This document shows, piece after piece, positions 1-9,649 of a stretch of DNA of 64,000 nt. The notes under the pieces were generated by a model. It ran no database searches, had not been told where the DNA came from, and was given only the letters and a program-made list of their open reading frames with translations. The position numbers and the translations under genes were made by a program. The stretch comes from Fulvivirga lutea (lineage in GTDB: Bacteria > Bacteroidota > Bacteroidia > Cytophagales > Cyclobacteriaceae), in the NCBI RefSeq assembly GCF_017068455.1, contig NZ_CP070608.1, forward strand, positions 544,501-608,500, read 5' to 3'. How positions within the stretch are numbered: the first letter of the stretch is position 1; the number at the start of each line of letters is the position of its first letter.

Positions 1-878
1 CCATCAATGATTTAAATAAGATTGATTCAGATTTGCATAAAGCAATTGAAGAACTAAAGTCAGGTGAGCGAAAAATTATAAAAACAATCATTGACCATGA
101 ATTGATAGAATTGTCTGTTCTTTCAAAGAAATTCATCGTCCAAGAAAAGGAATTTACCTTACTAATCCTTCAGAACATTCACGCTGAACTAGAGCAGAAA
201 GAGCTGGAAGCCTGGCAAAAACTAATTAGCGTACTTACTCATGAAATAATGAATTCCGTCACCCCAATAGCCTCTTTGAGTGAAGCATTAAATAAGGAAT
301 TAGAAGAAACTTCCATTCATAAAATGAGTAAAGAGGATATCGATGATTTTAAGATAAGCCTTTCAACTATTGAGTTACGCAGTAAGGGTCTCATGCGTTT
401 TGTGAATGCCTACAAAGAATTCACCAAAAGTCCGGAGCTCAATATCTCCGAATTTGATCTAGCAAATACTCTTGAAAGAATTACCAAGCTCCTGGAAAAT
501 GATTTCGAATCGAGGAATATACAATTCGCATTGAAATGCGAAAAGAACTTATTAATTAAAGCTGACAGTGAATTATTAGAACAGGTGATCATCAATCTTT
601 TAAAAAATGCTATTGAGGCTGTGGAGCATACCAATGAGCCATCCATTAGTGTAAAGGCTTCTAAAAAGCAGACCCAAACTGAAATAATTATATCCGATAA
701 TGGTTCTGGAATTTCAAAAGAACAATTAGATAAAATCTTTGTGCCTTTCTTTACCACTAAGAAAAAGGGGTCTGGCATTGGGCTAAGTTTTGCGAAGAAG
801 GTAATGCGGTTGCATAATGGTGGTATTAAATTTTATTCCAATACCAATGATGGGACTTCATTTACTTTGAAGTTTTAA
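1..878 (+). CDS. Sensor histidine kinase, C-terminal part (cut by window edge)
   Basis: The reading frame is open from base 3, so the N-terminus lies outside the window; a TTG at 33 is not a credible start. The visible part is a complete kinase core. A dimerisation helix carries the phospho-acceptor His (codon near 239, in VLTHEIMNS). It is followed by the N box (NLLKNAIEAVEH), the G1 box (ISDNGSGIS), the F box (FVPFFTTKK) and the G2 box (GSGIGLSFAKK) of the HATPase fold. This kinase class (H box followed by NSVTPIASL) is common in Bacteroidota and resembles NtrB/AtoS-type kinases. It should phosphorylate a response regulator encoded to the left. No transmembrane segment is visible in the part present. 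Confidence 0.93.
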   Translation, partial: INDLNKIDSDLHKAIEELKSGERKIIKTIIDHELIELSVLSKKFIVQEKEFTLLILQNIHAELEQKELEAWQKLISVLTHEIMNSVTPIASLSEALNKELEETSIHKMSKEDIDDFKISLSTIELRSKGLMRFVNAYKEFTKSPELNISEFDLANTLERITKLLENDFESRNIQFALKCEKNLLIKADSELLEQVIINLLKNAIEAVEHTNEPSISVKASKKQTQTEIIISDNGSGISKEQLDKIFVPFFTTKKKGSGIGLSFAKKVMRLHNGGIKFYSNTNDGTSFTLKF

Positions 879-983
879 CCTGTTGTTTGTCAGTTAATTG
901 TGAAATTGAGTTTTGATATTGCTTATAATTCAAGAAATAGGGATTATATTTAAGGTTTTCTACACCTTAAACCAAACCAAGAG

Positions 984-1385
984 ATGCTTAAGAAGCTTGT
1001 ATTGTTTTCTTCAATACTCCTATCCTGTCAAAGTCAATCAAACCTAAATGAAAGCAAAAGTGAGTCCGAAACACTTGAAGAAGCTTCGTTAAGGTTAATT
1101 GGCAAAAAAGGTACATGTACCTCTAATAATTCTGAAACATATTCACTCTGCTATATTCATAAAACTGAAAACAATGTGAAGCTAGTTGAGTTTTTTATTT
1201 ACGATGTTGAAAACAGCAAAGTAATTTATGAATCCAAAGGGAAAAATATTAACGCCTCTTGGTTGAATAATGAAGAAGTTAAAATTCAACCATTAATTGG
1301 CATGCCAACTGGTGATGGAACAAAAGATTATAAAATATATAACGTAATTTCTAAAAAAGAATCAACTCCAAATAGTAAACCATAA
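984..1385 (+). CDS. Small lipoprotein, function unknown
   Basis: 133 residues. The N-terminus MLKKLVLFSSILLSCQSQ is a lipoprotein signal with the lipidated Cys at residue 15, followed by a Ser/Asn/Glu-rich linker. The mature part has four Cys residues counting the lipobox, and no family I recognise. Its stop lies one base before the ATG of the large secreted propeller protein, so the two are almost certainly co-transcribed. The lipoprotein may act with the secreted protein at the cell surface, which is inference from spacing only. Confidence 0.75.
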   Translation: MLKKLVLFSSILLSCQSQSNLNESKSESETLEEASLRLIGKKGTCTSNNSETYSLCYIHKTENNVKLVEFFIYDVENSKVIYESKGKNINASWLNNEEVKIQPLIGMPTGDGTKDYKIYNVISKKESTPNSKP

Positions 1386-1386
1386 A

Positions 1387-4300
1387 ATGAAAAAGTTAAA
1401 ATTTTCCGTATTGCTGGCTTTTGCTGGCACAATCTGCTTTCTAATTAGTAATAACCTCGAATTTCAAAATGATTTTCAAGAAAAAAAGCAGGCAAAAATT
1501 AAAACTGTCAAAAAATCCATCACTGTAGGTGAAACTAGATACGATGGGCCTGAAAAATTTGCATACTACCATTCTGCTGTAAGGGCTGGGCAAGATGATT
1601 TGAATCAGCCTTTAGAATACCCACAGTATGAACCTAATCATAAAATTAAAGAGTTATTGAAAGCAAAAAGAAATGTTTCCAATAAATCTAATGCACGAGC
1701 AGCAGATGCTACATTCACAGAACGAGGACCGTCAAATGTTCCTGGTCGTACGAGGGCAATATTAATTGATCCTGACGATCCAACGCAAGCAACATGGTTT
1801 GCGGGTAATGTGAGTGGTGGTATCTGGAAAACCACTAATAGCGGGGAATCATGGACTGAAATTGCTCCGGACTTAGATAACATGGCTATAGTTACATTAG
1901 CTATGTCGGAAGCCAATACCGATGTCATATATGCCGGTACTGGAGAAGGGTTTGTTTTTGGTGGAACGTTTATCTTGAATGGCGATGGAATATATAAAAC
2001 TACTGACAAGGGAACTACATGGAATGTGCTAGCTAGCACATTGAATTCGGAATTTCAAAATGTAAGTAGAATCATAGTAGATCCAACAGATGAAAATATT
2101 GTGATTGCCAGTACCTCAGGATATAAAGCAATAGGTGGTGGCGCAGAAGCTTTTGGTGCTGTAATGAGATCTACAGATGGCGGTACTACGTGGACAAAGG
2201 TTTTTGAAACAGATGCACCTGTTCAGCAAATAATTGCAGCCCCTTCTGACTTTAACAGACAATATTGCACAGTGGCGGACGGTGGTGCAGTCTACCGCTC
2301 TGACGATGCTGGTCTTACATGGAACAAAAAAAGTACTGGTATGAATCGAACGGGGAGGGTAGAGCTTGGAATTTCATACTCAGATCCGGCTAAAGTATTT
2401 GCTTCAGCTGAAGGTAATGCATCCGGAACTGGCACTGATTTGTACGTTACTGAAAATGGTGGTGAAAGTTGGGGTCTTGTTGAAACTTTATTTGAAGGCA
2501 CTCAAATATCTCTTTTAAACGAACAAGGTTGGTATGATAATGCTGTTTTGGTTAACCCATTCAATGATGACAAAGTATATGTAGCAGGTGTGGGCATATA
2601 TTTGGTTGAGGTTGATACAGATAATATCTCAACTGGTACAGCCTACAACGTAGATACTGATGAAACAGAATTCCTTGATCTTGTAGATTTTTCTGCAAGT
2701 GCAGCTGGAGGTACTTTGGAAGTTGGGACCAATGCAAATGAAACGACTGTGGAAGTTAGGTTTGGAGCTGGAAAATCGCAAAAAGCACATCGTTTTCTTG
2801 TACCTGAAGGACAGGGCTCAGGTGTTCCAGATGCCAATTATTCTTACACTGACTACGTTGACGTACCATTCGAAGTTTGGGATGTTGACAATAATAGGCA
2901 ATTAATGGTATCATTCAGAGATCAACAGAGAAATGGAACTTTTGAGCTTATTAACAGAAATACTGACGGTGACCCTTCAACCCATAGTAGAGAATACATT
3001 TATATCAATGATGTTGATTATGATCCAAATAATGCTAGCACAGACATCGCTGTTGATGGCGGTCATGTGTTTAATCAAATGTATTTTTTCTGGCCCTTTT
3101 TAGTTAATGGAGAGAATTGGACACCTGAATTATTTGATGATTCAAAAGTTACCATCGCATTTGAAAGCTTCGAAGTTTACCCTTCACAATTAACTACTGT
3201 TTCAGATGGAAGAGGAGAGTATGATGGTAAAAATACTTTCGAATTCGTCTTTCTGTCATTAGGAAGAGTAGAAGGAGTTCACGTTGATCATCATTGGATG
3301 ATTCCATTAATTACAGACGAATCCAACCAGGAATTCAGTATACTAAACGGTAATGATGGAGGAATTTATATTACAAAACCAGCTGTAGACCCCGGAACTG
3401 TCGAAGGTGACTGGATATGGTCTAGTTCTGGCTATAATACTATGCAATTTTATGGTGCTGATAAAGTAGCTGGTGAAGATAGGTACTGGGGTGGTGCTCA
3501 GGATAATGGTACATGGTTAACTCCAGTTGGTGAAACAGCTTCAAGTACTAGTCCTTATCTATTCGTAATTGGAGGTGATGGATTTGAAGCTGTAACACAT
3601 TATACCATTCCAGGTAAGATGGTAGGTGGTTCACAATTCAATGGATTTTTTGGAACCGAGGATAACTGGCAGACAAGCTATAATGCACAGGCAGGTTTAG
3701 GTGGAAATGGACCTTTTGTATCAAGATTGTCAGCTGCATATCAAGATCCTGATGTAATTTTCACAGTTGAGTCTTCAGGTGTATATAAGAGTGTGGATTT
3801 TGGACGTAGCTGGAAAGAAATTCCTATTGTTGAAGGTTGGGGATTCTGGAGTGGAATAGATGTAGAAGTCTCCAAGGCAGATCCACGCATAGTATGGGCA
3901 GGTGGTAGAATGACAAATACTGGAAATATTTTCGTTTCTACAGATGGTGGCGAATCATTTGAAGCTGTACCTAATTTTGACAACATTGGTTTGGCTACAG
4001 GTTTGTATTCGCACCCAACCCAGGATAGCACAGCTTTTGTGGTATTTTCCGTAGCAAATTCACCGAAGATTTTGAAAACTACTAATCTGGGAGAAACATG
4101 GGAAGATATTAGTGGATTTAGTGCAGGAAGTACAAGTGTTGGATTTCCTGATGTAGCAGTATTTGCTGTTCAAGCAATGCCTTATGACGAAGACGTTATT
4201 TGGGCTGGAACAGAGATCGGATTATTTGAAACAGTTGATGGAGGAGCAAATTGGGCACTTGTAGATCAATTCCCATCAGTAACTATCTGGGATTTAAGTA

Positions 4301-5049
4301 TAAGGGATGGCCAAGTTGTAATCGCCACTCACGGAAGAGGTGTATGGTCTGCTCACATTGATGAACTAGATAGTTTCACGCCACCAGAAGTAGCTCTCTC
4401 ACCTGTATTGAATTCCATAGAACGTTCTATAACTGAAATAGGAATAAGTCTGAGCATTAATTTAAGATCTAATTATGATAGTTCATTTATTTTTGCAAAT
4501 AGTGAAAAAGTTGTTTCTATTGAATCAAATAGTTCACCATCCATTAATGAACTTAGTTTTGTTGTATCTGGAGGAACATATGAAATACAGGGAATAGCTT
4601 ATAGCAATGGGATTCCTTATTTTACAGCTAGAAACTCATTTTCCTTCTTAGAAGATGAGGATTTAGATGGCTTCAATTATATTGAAGACTGTGATGATTT
4701 AAATGCCAATATAAATCCAGACGCAGAAGATATCCCGGATAATGACATAGATGAAGACTGTGATGGTCTATCAATTGTTACTTCCACCTTAGAGTCTAAA
4801 GGATCAAGTGTGAATATGTTCCCTGTACCTGCTACTGATAATTTAAATGTAAGTATCTACAACACATTTAAAGGCACAGTAACTATTCAGTTGATAAGTG
4901 TCAATGGTAAGACTTTATATACTGATTCTTTTGAGCACTCTAGGCAGTCAGAAAGATTTATAGATATATCAAATTACAAAAAAGGTATTTACTTTGTTAG
5001 AATCAGTGATAATGCTTCTACACTAACAAGAAGAGTTGTTATTGAATGA
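1387..5049 (+). CDS. Large secreted Asp-box (sortilin/VPS10-like) propeller protein with T9SS sorting domain
   Basis: 1220 residues with a hydrophobic signal segment at about 7-22. Nine Asp-box/BNR motifs of the form S/T-x-D/N-x-G-x-S/T-W or close variants (the first, KTTNSGESW, is near residue 150; others include KTTDKGTTW, RSTDGGTTW, KSVDFGRSW, ETVDGGANW) mark a beta-propeller of the VPS10/sialidase superfamily, interrupted near residues 430-640 by an inserted domain. Residues about 1090-1128 hold a MopE-like repeat of Asp/Cys-rich calcium- or metal-binding type (DLDGFNYIEDCDD and DNDIDEDCDG). The last about 80 residues are a type IX secretion sorting (Por) domain, beginning MFPVPATDNL and ending in an Arg-Arg-containing strand. 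The protein is therefore exported through T9SS and processed or anchored at the surface. Its substrate is unknown, and no sialidase catalytic set is evident. Confidence 0.9.
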   Translation: MKKLKFSVLLAFAGTICFLISNNLEFQNDFQEKKQAKIKTVKKSITVGETRYDGPEKFAYYHSAVRAGQDDLNQPLEYPQYEPNHKIKELLKAKRNVSNKSNARAADATFTERGPSNVPGRTRAILIDPDDPTQATWFAGNVSGGIWKTTNSGESWTEIAPDLDNMAIVTLAMSEANTDVIYAGTGEGFVFGGTFILNGDGIYKTTDKGTTWNVLASTLNSEFQNVSRIIVDPTDENIVIASTSGYKAIGGGAEAFGAVMRSTDGGTTWTKVFETDAPVQQIIAAPSDFNRQYCTVADGGAVYRSDDAGLTWNKKSTGMNRTGRVELGISYSDPAKVFASAEGNASGTGTDLYVTENGGESWGLVETLFEGTQISLLNEQGWYDNAVLVNPFNDDKVYVAGVGIYLVEVDTDNISTGTAYNVDTDETEFLDLVDFSASAAGGTLEVGTNANETTVEVRFGAGKSQKAHRFLVPEGQGSGVPDANYSYTDYVDVPFEVWDVDNNRQLMVSFRDQQRNGTFELINRNTDGDPSTHSREYIYINDVDYDPNNASTDIAVDGGHVFNQMYFFWPFLVNGENWTPELFDDSKVTIAFESFEVYPSQLTTVSDGRGEYDGKNTFEFVFLSLGRVEGVHVDHHWMIPLITDESNQEFSILNGNDGGIYITKPAVDPGTVEGDWIWSSSGYNTMQFYGADKVAGEDRYWGGAQDNGTWLTPVGETASSTSPYLFVIGGDGFEAVTHYTIPGKMVGGSQFNGFFGTEDNWQTSYNAQAGLGGNGPFVSRLSAAYQDPDVIFTVESSGVYKSVDFGRSWKEIPIVEGWGFWSGIDVEVSKADPRIVWAGGRMTNTGNIFVSTDGGESFEAVPNFDNIGLATGLYSHPTQDSTAFVVFSVANSPKILKTTNLGETWEDISGFSAGSTSVGFPDVAVFAVQAMPYDEDVIWAGTEIGLFETVDGGANWALVDQFPSVTIWDLSIRDGQVVIATHGRGVWSAHIDELDSFTPPEVALSPVLNSIERSITEIGISLSINLRSNYDSSFIFANSEKVVSIESNSSPSINELSFVVSGGTYEIQGIAYSNGIPYFTARNSFSFLEDEDLDGFNYIEDCDDLNANINPDAEDIPDNDIDEDCDGLSIVTSTLESKGSSVNMFPVPATDNLNVSIYNTFKGTVTIQLISVNGKTLYTDSFEHSRQSERFIDISNYKKGIYFVRISDNASTLTRRVVIE

Positions 5050-5070
5050 TTTCGTTACTAATCAATATTG

Positions 5071-5096
5071 AAAGCCTCCGAATGGAGGCTTTTTTA
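5071..5096 (+). terminator. Rho-independent terminator after the T9SS protein
   Basis: A perfect 9-bp stem (AAAGCCTCC at 5071-5079, GGAGGCTTT at 5084-5092) with a GAAT loop is followed by a T-rich tract, about 20 bases after the stop codon at 5049. Confidence 0.9.
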
Positions 5097-5209
5097 TTTA
5101 ATAAAAAGGAAGGGGTAAAAGTAAGTATGCAAATGAACCTTTAGCAATTAACTTTCAGTAATTTTAAAATGTTAGTTTACATCAAATAAGACTTTCATTA
5201 ATTAACACT

Positions 5210-5653
5210 ATGAAATACATTGTTCCAATCCTATTACTTCTTTTAGCAGCCAGCTGCAACACCCCCCAAGAACCACCAAAGTTCAGGAAGATAAGTAACG
5301 TGAGGGTGACCAACGTAACTGGTAAGGAGGCTCTTTTAAAAGGCGATGCCGTATTTTACAATCCAAATGACGTTGGAATGACATTGCGCAAAGTTGATAT
5401 TGCTGTAAGCCTTGACGACAAAAGAATTGGTACTATCAACCATGCAACAAAAACAAAAGTACCGGCAATGTCTGACTTCAGTGTGCCAGTGGATGCTACT
5501 TTCAATATTTCTGATGGTTTGTTAAATAATCTATTTAGCATGTTGGGCGGAAAGAAGATGAAGGCACGCTATAAAGGATATATCAAATTGACAGTGAAAG
5601 GGGTTCCTATTCGTGTGCCTGTAGATTATGAGGAAGAAATTAGATTGCGCTAA
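5210..5653 (+). CDS. LEA type 2 (Water stress/hypersensitive-like) lipoprotein
   Basis: 147 residues. The N-terminus MKYIVPILLLLLAASCNTPQ gives a lipoprotein with Cys at residue 16. The body follows the LEA14/WHy pattern: a beta-sandwich in which a ligand- or membrane-proximal strand (VRVTNVTGKEALLKGDAVFYNP, split here by eye into its two halves) is followed by NPNDVGMTLRKVDIAVSLDD and an alternating hydrophobic C-terminal strand. Such proteins are envelope-located and often linked to desiccation or envelope stress, but the biochemical role is unknown. It has its own leader after the 5071 terminator. Its stop codon is directly abutted by the stop of the convergent OmpA-like gene, with no intervening base. 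Confidence 0.8.
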   Translation: MKYIVPILLLLLAASCNTPQEPPKFRKISNVRVTNVTGKEALLKGDAVFYNPNDVGMTLRKVDIAVSLDDKRIGTINHATKTKVPAMSDFSVPVDATFNISDGLLNNLFSMLGGKKMKARYKGYIKLTVKGVPIRVPVDYEEEIRLR

Positions 5654-6946
5654 TTAGTAAATCAGGTAAAATTCTACACGCCTGTTTCTAGCACGCCCCT
5701 CATCGGTTTCATTGCTTTTTAACGGACTGGTTTCACCCATAAAGTTAACCGCAATCAAATTTTTGGGCACTCCCAATTCAATTAACATCTGTGCTACTGA
5801 CTCCGATCTCCTGTGAGAAAGAGATTCATTATATTCATGCGAACCATGACTGTCGGTATGGCCTATTAATTCTATTCTCGCCTTTTTGGTATCTTTCCAT
5901 TGATTGTAGACTCGCACAATATTACTAGCAGCCAAAGGTGTTAGATGATATTTATCAAAATCAAATTCTATCTGACCAATTCTGTGCCGCTTAGGAATAT
6001 GTACATCTGGTAATTTTATTTCATCCAATTTATTAGCAGCTCTTTTTGCCAGCTTATCTGCTTGCCTATTCTCTTTAAAATGATCATCCAGATTTGCAAT
6101 AATTTCGCCTGAACTTTGGAACGAGCCTGCATCCAGAAAAACCCCTGAGTCTAAAATACCATCACCAACATCTGCAATTGCCATTTTAATATGATAAACC
6201 TTATTTGGAATTACTTTCGCACGTGCTTCCAGTACAGTTGTAAAGCCATCGAACTGTGTGTCATATTTAGGGGGTACCTCTTCCTTTAAATAATTTAAAT
6301 TGGTAACTACTTCTCTATTTCTAACATCCCAAATAAAGGGATCGGTAGTATTGACATAAGCATTATCAATATAATACTGACTATTCAACTCATTATTCAC
6401 AGTGTTAACAGTAATAGGGGTTTTTCCATCAGGTAAGCGAGCTATATTCTCCCGTTTTACATTTTCCCCCGAAATAAAAAACCCAAAAACATCATTGAAT
6501 TTGGAGCCAACATATTCGAGATATTCTTCAGAAGCAAACACAAATCGAAATGAAAGATTTTCTGAAACGGTTACAAAATCGAACTCCAGAACTGCCGCAT
6601 CCCATGTTTTACCTCGTGCAATGGCCTCCAATTCTTCATCGCCAAAAGCAGAGCTCGCCCAACCAGTTCGTGGAGATTTATTTGGACCAAGTGCATAATA
6701 AGCATTCCCTGAAGTAAGTAAAATACCTTTGCTTATTCCGAGTTGATTAGTATGATCCAAATAAGTGCTTATTGCATGCTTTTCTCCAGTAAATTTTACA
6801 TTTCCCACTTTAACCCCTGGCCCAAGTAATACTTTTTCTACCAGATATTCTGCTGTAAAACTGGTATCAACAACTACTTGTCCATTGGCACTAAAATGGA
6901 TTAGAAGTAAGCTTAGAATGCAATATCTTTTTAAAGAGTTGACCAA
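5654..6946 (-). CDS. Choice-of-anchor L domain / OmpA-family outer membrane protein
   Basis: 430 residues with a signal peptide ending near FSANGQ (residues 1-23). Residues about 30-280 match the choice-of-anchor L domain found in Bacteroidota surface proteins (LLTSGNAYYALGPN, FVFASEEYLEYVG, VFGFFISG). Residues about 320-430 are an OmpA C-terminal peptidoglycan-binding domain: IEFDFDKYHLTP, IELIGHTDSHGSHEYN with the conserved Asp/Arg anchoring residues, and GRARNRRVEF. The protein is expected in the periplasm or at the outer membrane, tethering a beta-sandwich adhesion-type domain to the wall. There is no type IX tail. It converges with the LEA lipoprotein and is separated from the ytoQ gene upstream by about 80 bases. 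Confidence 0.87.
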   Translation of the reverse strand: MVNSLKRYCILSLLLIHFSANGQVVVDTSFTAEYLVEKVLLGPGVKVGNVKFTGEKHAISTYLDHTNQLGISKGILLTSGNAYYALGPNKSPRTGWASSAFGDEELEAIARGKTWDAAVLEFDFVTVSENLSFRFVFASEEYLEYVGSKFNDVFGFFISGENVKRENIARLPDGKTPITVNTVNNELNSQYYIDNAYVNTTDPFIWDVRNREVVTNLNYLKEEVPPKYDTQFDGFTTVLEARAKVIPNKVYHIKMAIADVGDGILDSGVFLDAGSFQSSGEIIANLDDHFKENRQADKLAKRAANKLDEIKLPDVHIPKRHRIGQIEFDFDKYHLTPLAASNIVRVYNQWKDTKKARIELIGHTDSHGSHEYNESLSHRRSESVAQMLIELGVPKNLIAVNFMGETSPLKSNETDEGRARNRRVEFYLIY

Positions 6947-7028
6947 TAGACTTTCTAATTAGCATCAATATAACATAATTAACGGCCAATTAGGTTCTTC
7001 AGCTACCTTTTAGAGAATACTATACAGC

Positions 7029-7475
7029 CTATTTCAAAGTGAGGTACTCCAGAATTTTTATAACTGCGGCTTCATCGCGAGCAACAGCCATTGCTTGCGC
7101 ATCAACTTCCTTTAAGGCATGCGTAAAGTCTTCAGGATGGATAACAATGTAGGATTTACCCAATGCGGCAGCGTACCCAGCATCAAAGGCAGCATTCCAT
7201 TGCCGGTACTTTTCACCGAATTTGATGATTACGATATTTGCTGATTCAATTCCATTTTTAATTCGTATGCTGTTGATTTTTGCTGCTTTATGATCCTTCC
7301 AGAAATTCTTTTCCTCCGGTCCAGTAGCGTCTACTCCAATGTTATCACTTGCATCGTGATCGGTAACTGGTCCAGTAAATGAAATGGGTAAATTCTTACT
7401 TTCTGTAGCATTTATAATATCCTCTCTCCAATTAGAATGAATCTCTCCTGATAAATACACTTCATACTCCGTCAT
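7029..7475 (-). CDS. ytoQ: YtoQ family protein
   Basis: 148 residues that match the YtoQ family over full length: the opening VYLSGEIHSNWREDI, the central DATGPEEKNFWKDHKAAKIN, and the IVIIKFGEKYRQWNAAFDAG segment. The fold is related to nucleoside 2-deoxyribosyltransferases, but no reaction is established for the family. The start overlaps the last four bases of hutF, so it is translationally coupled to it and is the last gene of the minus-strand run. A link to formate or one-carbon handling is possible from context only. Confidence 0.85.
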   Translation of the reverse strand: MTEYEVYLSGEIHSNWREDIINATESKNLPISFTGPVTDHDASDNIGVDATGPEEKNFWKDHKAAKINSIRIKNGIESANIVIIKFGEKYRQWNAAFDAGYAAALGKSYIVIHPEDFTHALKEVDAQAMAVARDEAAVIKILEYLTLK

Positions 7476-8842
7476 CTGATAGCTAGTTTTTTTAATGTTC
7501 GCATAAAATTCTCTTTTATAACATGCTCTCGCTCATGATGGTTTGATTTTACTACCCATTCTCCATTTACAATGGTTCCTAAGTTCCATGAAGCATCTGA
7601 AGAATAGATAATGGTCGATAGCCATAACTCTTTATCAGAGGTGGCTAAAAGCGGAACATTGCAATCATATACCATGGCATCAAAATATTGACCTTCCTTA
7701 AAATAGTTTTCATTACTATTTCCCATAGCCGCTCTGCCTGAAAGAAGAGATTGGTGAAACCCATAATGACCACTATCATTCTGATTTACAGAAACAAATG
7801 TATTTCTTTTATGAGTAGTAAGTCTTTGGCCGTAATCCAGAATTCTTAACTCCTCACATGGGTTTAATCCCACATGACTATCAGTACCTATAGACCATTT
7901 GCCACCTAGTTCCTGAAATCTTCTTAAAGGGAAAATGCCATCTCCTAAATTACCTTCTGTGCTTGGGCATAAGACTACATATGCTCCTGAATTAGCAATG
8001 GAATTCACTTCTTGATCCGTTAGATGAGTAGCATGCACTAAGTGATAATTAGAATTCATTTCTACATTATCCGCTAACCACTCTACAGGCCTTTTTCCTT
8101 GAAAAGCTATTGAGTCTTCAATTTCTTTAAGTTGCTCAGCAATATGAATGTGAAAAGGGCCTTCTAGAGAATTATTACTCAACACAGCTTTTATATCATC
8201 TGCTTGAACCGCTCTTAAGGAATGAATTCCATAACCAATATTGGCTCCTTCATAGTTTTTACAGGCTTGTGCTGATGAATCAATCAAAGAATAATAGTCA
8301 TTTATAGTTTTTGAAATAAATCTTCGCTGACGTTCTTGAGGCTCCTGACCAAAACCACCTTTTTGATAAAACATGGGAACCAGAGTAATTCTAATACCAG
8401 CGTCTTTAGCTGCCTGAATCAATCGCTCTCCATGTTCTGCCAAATTAGAATACGGTTTACCATTAATATCATGATGCAAATAATGGAATTCGGCAACCTG
8501 CGTATAACCATGTCTTACCATTTCGCTGTAGAGCATAGTAGCTACAGCCTGCAAATCGTCTGGGCTCATCGTGAGAGCCAGCTGATACATAGCCTCTCTC
8601 CAGCTCCAAAAATCGTCCGCTTCATTACCGGGCTTATGCTTTTCTGCCAATCCTGCCATAGCATATTGAAAGGCATGTGAATGAGCATTTTGCCAGCCTG
8701 GCACTGCCAACCCATCAACTATTTCAGCTCCTCCTGAATTAGTATCAATTGATGTAATTAAACCCTTTTCATTTACAGAGACCACTGCATTTTCAAGCCA
8801 TCCATCATTTTGTAGTAATCCTTTAAACTGATATTTTTTCAT
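7472..8842 (-). CDS. hutF: Formimidoylglutamate deiminase
   Basis: 456 residues, normal length for HutF, an amidohydrolase-superfamily zinc enzyme. It converts N-formimidoyl-L-glutamate to N-formyl-L-glutamate and ammonia in the five-step histidine degradation route. Visible metal and catalytic motifs are AHSHAF (His54, His56), HIHIAEQ, LVHATHL and GTDSHVGLNP. The next gene upstream is the following enzyme of the same route (hutG), three bases away, which strongly supports the call. hutH, hutU and hutI are not in this window. Confidence 0.93.
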   Translation of the reverse strand: MKKYQFKGLLQNDGWLENAVVSVNEKGLITSIDTNSGGAEIVDGLAVPGWQNAHSHAFQYAMAGLAEKHKPGNEADDFWSWREAMYQLALTMSPDDLQAVATMLYSEMVRHGYTQVAEFHYLHHDINGKPYSNLAEHGERLIQAAKDAGIRITLVPMFYQKGGFGQEPQERQRRFISKTINDYYSLIDSSAQACKNYEGANIGYGIHSLRAVQADDIKAVLSNNSLEGPFHIHIAEQLKEIEDSIAFQGKRPVEWLADNVEMNSNYHLVHATHLTDQEVNSIANSGAYVVLCPSTEGNLGDGIFPLRRFQELGGKWSIGTDSHVGLNPCEELRILDYGQRLTTHKRNTFVSVNQNDSGHYGFHQSLLSGRAAMGNSNENYFKEGQYFDAMVYDCNVPLLATSDKELWLSTIIYSSDASWNLGTIVNGEWVVKSNHHEREHVIKENFMRTLKKLAIR

Positions 8843-8845
8843 TAC

Positions 8846-9649
8846 TTATAGTTCTGTATTAATCAGTTCTTCAAAAACTAAACTTAATGACTCACGCATT
8901 CTACTTGCCCTAGGTTTGTGATACTCAGTTTCAGAATCATCCATATAATTCACCTTAGTCATTTCTAACTGCAACGCATGTTGGTTTTGTTCTGGTTTAC
9001 CAAAATAGCGAGTAAGATGGCCCCCTTTAAATGGATCATTATAATTTATTTGATGACCTCGATGTTGCAAAGTTTGTAAGGTAAGATCAGATAACTTTTT
9101 TGAGGCTGTTACACCTTCATTATCTCCCAAGATTAATTCAGGAAAATCATCCTTTCTAATTAATGGAACATATTTTCTAATCGAATGTGCATCCCAAAAA
9201 ATAACATAACCAAACTCATTTTTTAGGTCATCTATTAACTCTTGTATCTTTTGATAGTATGGCCAGTAATAGGTTTCCAATCTTCTTTCTACTTCTTTCT
9301 CCTTAGGTTGTTTGCCAGATTTATAGATCTCCTCTCCAGCAAAGCTTTTGGTGGGACAAAGTTCTGTGATTATTCTACCATCATTATAGAGTGGTTGACT
9401 ATCGGGATTCCTATTTAAATCAATCACCCAGCGACTGTAATTACCTGCAATCATTGTAATACCCATTTCTGGAGCGAAATCATATAGCTGATGAATAAAC
9501 CAATCAGTATCGTCAGGTGTGGCAATAAGTTGTTGATTATAATGATCTTTCAATTCATCAGGAAATTGTACCCCCGAGTGAGGCGAGGAAACAATCATAG
9601 GCACTCTTTTTCCTATTGGCTGAATTATGTTATATGGTGCTATTTGCAT
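8846..9649 (-). CDS. hutG: N-formylglutamate amidohydrolase
   Basis: 267 residues of the N-formylglutamate amidohydrolase (FGase) family: an early ISSPHSG-like motif (IVSSPHSGVQFPDEL), a DLNRNPDSQPLY segment and the FWDAHSIRKYVP motif. It hydrolyses N-formylglutamate to glutamate and formate, the step after HutF, in the cytoplasm. The start overlaps the small coiled-coil gene by 10 bases and the stop lies three bases before hutF, so it sits inside an operon. The partner gene is what separates it from other members of the family. Confidence 0.92.
   Translation of the reverse strand: MQIAPYNIIQPIGKRVPMIVSSPHSGVQFPDELKDHYNQQLIATPDDTDWFIHQLYDFAPEMGITMIAGNYSRWVIDLNRNPDSQPLYNDGRIITELCPTKSFAGEEIYKSGKQPKEKEVERRLETYYWPYYQKIQELIDDLKNEFGYVIFWDAHSIRKYVPLIRKDDFPELILGDNEGVTASKKLSDLTLQTLQHRGHQINYNDPFKGGHLTRYFGKPEQNQHALQLEMTKVNYMDDSETEYHKPRASRMRESLSLVFEELINTEL

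Noticed and set aside
6402-6698. 98-residue + strand reading frame inside the OmpA-like gene
   Set aside because: It lies wholly inside a well-supported gene in the opposite direction and has no domain or signal character.
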